A program made the position numbers and the translations under genes. A stretch of 6,782 bases of DNA from Candidatus Bathyarchaeota archaeon (lineage in GTDB: Archaea > Thermoproteota > Bathyarchaeia > Bathyarchaeales > Bathycorpusculaceae). Of the stretch, positions 5,595-6,782 are shown in pieces (position 1 is the first letter of the stretch; the number at the start of each line of letters is the position of its first letter). The notes beneath the pieces are model-generated. The model saw only the letters and a list, made by a program, of their open reading frames with translations, searched no databases and had not been told where the DNA came from. The DNA is taken from positions 1 to 6,782 of the forward strand of contig JAOZHM010000178.1 in NCBI GenBank assembly GCA_026014845.1. Direction: 5' to 3'.

Positions 5595-5619
5595 ATGATT
5601 CGTATGAATGATTCATTCA
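5595..5619. promoter_or_regulatory. Palindromic operator-like element upstream of the 171-aa gene
   Basis: TGAATGA-T-TCATTCA (5605-5619) is a perfect 7-bp inverted repeat around one base. ATGATTC occurs twice, at 5595-5601 and 5608-5614, 13 bases apart. The element begins about 10-20 bases upstream of the TATA box of the leftward gene, where archaeal activators or repressors commonly bind. The role is inferred from symmetry and position only. Confidence 0.4.
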
Positions 5620-5646
5620 GTAGAAGGTAATTTAATGGATGTTTTT

Positions 5647-5697
5647 TGCTGGTTGGGTAGGCATATATTGGCTTCTAAAAGAAGCTGTGTTCCAGCA
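5647..5697 (-). other. Nested inverted repeats downstream of the cyclophilin locus
   Basis: TGCTGG (5647-5652) pairs with CCAGCA (5692-5697). Inside it GCTTCT (5671-5676) pairs with AGAAGC (5680-5685) around AAA. The element lies 25 bases past the last stop codon of the decayed cyclophilin gene on its strand, so it could mark the 3' end of that transcript. No U-run follows on the minus strand, so it is not a bacterial-type terminator. The rest of 5620-5721 shows nothing I can interpret. Confidence 0.3.
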
Positions 5698-5721
5698 TCA
5701 AGCCTCTCCACTTATTCTGAT

Positions 5722-5980
5722 TCATTCTTCATATTTACTTGCAATAGAATGTCTTGTCTTATAGACTATGGCTGCTAGTAGTGTGGCTATCATGAATAAT
5801 GGTAAGATAAGGAAGGAGGGAAACTCTGGAATGGAGTCTAAATCTTGTTCGATAATTGTCGTATATCCTTGTGTTTGTCACATTGATCTTCATGAAGAAA
5901 GTACCGCTATTGTCATGAATATATGATATTCTGCTTGCATCTAGAAGTTTCGCATTCGTTACCGTAACATTTTGCAGCGG
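5722..5980 (-). pseudogene. Detached C-terminal part of the cyclophilin surface protein, with PEFPSF membrane anchor
   Basis: This continues the cyclophilin gene beyond its TGA. Directly after the stop the same frame reads PLQNVTVTNAKLLD, the normal continuation of a cyclophilin, whose conserved DRPLxxV would have arginine at the TGA position. It goes on with SRISYIHDNSGTFFMKIN to VTNT near 5872. There the coherent reading jumps frame and resumes as QGYTTIIEQDLDSIPEFPSF, a hydrophobic segment (LILPLFMIATLLAAIV), and basic YKTRH, ending at TGA 5724-5722. The xPEFPS-hydrophobic-basic order is an archaeal C-terminal membrane-sorting and anchoring tail. The frame change lies in a short CA-rich stretch (about 5866-5876 on the plus strand); a two-base loss or one-base gain would explain it. 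Two separate lesions suggest real decay, although sequencing error is not excluded. Confidence 0.75.
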
Positions 5981-6691
5981 TCAGTCATATTCATCTGTCA
6001 GTACTTCCCCAATATCATCAACAACATTCATTCCTTCTATTACCTCCCCGAAAACTGGGTGGTTAGCATTTAGATGGTCGTTGTCAACGAGGTTGATGAA
6101 GAATTGACTGCTTCCTGTGTTTGGACCTGCGTTTGCCATGGCTATCGTGCCTCTGTCGTTTCTGTTGTGGTCTGTGAATTCGTCGGGTATTGTAGGTATT
6201 GAAGGATCCCCGTATCCTGTTCCCGTAGGATCTCCTCCCTGAATTATGAAACCATTAATCACCCTATGAAAAATAGTGTCATCATATACTCCTTGCTGGG
6301 TAAGGTTCTTGAAATTCCCGGTTGTAATAGGCATGTCATTATGCAACTGGATGACTATGTCCCCCATAGTGGTCTGAAGTAATGTTTTGTTGACGTTCAC
6401 TATGGTTTTGTTAATGAAGTCTATATACGAAACATCATCCGCTTGAGAATAGGTGAGAATACTGAACTCAGCAAGTTCAGGATTATCGAATTCAGGAACG
6501 CATTCCCATCGGATTCGCCAGTCAACATGATCACAAGTGAAGTGATTTGTTGTGTATTGTTCAGTTCCTGAGCCAGTAAATCTTGTCACCTCATTCCAAT
6601 CTGCTAGTGTAGCTGACGCAATACTAGAAACTGCTGACACAGTTATTGAGGAAACTAATACTAACAATAAGAAACCTATTCTTACTTTCAT
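5981..6691 (-). CDS. Exported cyclophilin-type peptidyl-prolyl cis-trans isomerase, truncated by TGA
   Basis: Catalyses proline cis-trans isomerisation, here outside the membrane. A signal peptide covers residues 1-27 (hydrophobic 5-20, cleavage likely after ASA). Residues 30-95 form a surface-protein domain with WNEVTRFTGSG, DHVDWRIRWECVPE and FSILTYSQ. The cyclophilin domain runs from about 104 to the end: TTMGDIVIQL, FHRVINGFIIQGG (R143, F148, Q151 equal to CypA R55, F60, Q63), GTIAMANAG (A186), SSQFFI (F198 equal to F113) and HLNANHPVFGEV (H211 equal to H126). W121 of CypA is replaced by H206, so cyclosporin binding is probably weak. The frame ends at TGA after TDEYD, where the family has DRPLxxV; the last strand and anchor lie beyond it. 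As read, the product would be secreted with an incomplete barrel. No close Shine-Dalgarno; probably a near-leaderless transcript. Confidence 0.85.
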   Translation of the reverse strand: MKVRIGFLLLVLVSSITVSAVSSIASATLADWNEVTRFTGSGTEQYTTNHFTCDHVDWRIRWECVPEFDNPELAEFSILTYSQADDVSYIDFINKTIVNVNKTLLQTTMGDIVIQLHNDMPITTGNFKNLTQQGVYDDTIFHRVINGFIIQGGDPTGTGYGDPSIPTIPDEFTDHNRNDRGTIAMANAGPNTGSSQFFINLVDNDHLNANHPVFGEVIEGMNVVDDIGEVLTDEYD

Positions 6692-6720
6692 TTTGACTCA
6701 ATGCTCCAATATAGTTTTCA

Positions 6721-6730
6721 GTTTTTATGA
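6721..6730 (-). promoter_or_regulatory. TATA-like box of the cyclophilin gene
   Basis: On the minus strand TCATAAAAAC is centred about 34 bases before ATG 6691. This puts the transcript start within about 10 bases of the ATG, consistent with the absence of a nearby Shine-Dalgarno. The remaining bases to the right edge show no gene. Confidence 0.4.
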
Positions 6731-6782
6731 TTTGTGAAAGAAAAATCACTTTTTCTTCAGCACTATCTAGGCTTTCTAGCTT

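Noticed and set aside
5981..5983. TGA read as an amino acid (selenocysteine or recoded codon)
   Set aside because: Cyclophilins have arginine here, not cysteine or tryptophan, and a second frameshifting lesion lies downstream, so nonsense mutation or error is the simpler explanation.

Overview
The window looks like chromosomal DNA of an archaeon, most probably a Bathyarchaeia-like member of the Thermoproteota side. Four things point there. Several genes are preceded by A/T-rich TATA-like boxes about 25-35 bases before the expected transcript start. Shine-Dalgarno sites match the archaeal GGAGGTGAT consensus. The surface protein remnant at the right end carries an archaeal PEFPSF-type C-terminal anchor. 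The protein families, including an SDR-type threonine dehydrogenase and an MTHFSD-like folate protein, also fit. The lineage call is an inference from protein character, not from a marker gene.

Left part (1-3018, mainly + strand): the 3' end of a DUF1028-family gene, then the two enzymes of threonine catabolism. These are an SDR-type L-threonine dehydrogenase (346-1323) and glycine C-acetyltransferase (Kbl, 1816-3018). Together they convert L-threonine plus CoA to glycine and acetyl-CoA. The genes are separated by about 490 bases that hold a decayed GNAT acetyltransferase in reverse orientation, its stop codon overlapping that of the dehydrogenase. The same stretch holds a 20-bp imperfect inverted repeat and the promoter of kbl. 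The best kbl start is GTG 1816, behind a near-perfect Shine-Dalgarno.

Middle (3019-4970, + strand): an MTHFSD-like member of the 5-formyltetrahydrofolate cyclo-ligase superfamily, then a small cysteine-containing protein whose 5' end appears shifted out of frame by one base. A membrane-bound HtpX-type M48 zinc protease follows; it contains a textbook EF-hand calcium loop just before its C-terminus.

Right part (4971-6782, - strand): a short exported protein of unknown function with a strong promoter and ribosome site, then an exported cyclophilin-type peptidyl-prolyl isomerase. Its reading frame stops at a TGA that replaces a conserved arginine. Beyond the TGA, 5722-5980 still encodes the rest of a surface domain and the PEFPSF membrane anchor, but a second, frameshifting lesion separates the anchor. 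The gene is therefore either a decayed surface-anchored cyclophilin or a form now released from the membrane.

No RNA genes, CRISPR arrays or insertion sequences were seen. I found no clear new multi-gene system. The most interesting points are the cyclophilin apparently nested inside a surface-protein domain and then broken, the EF-hand in HtpX, and the frame-broken small cysteine protein.
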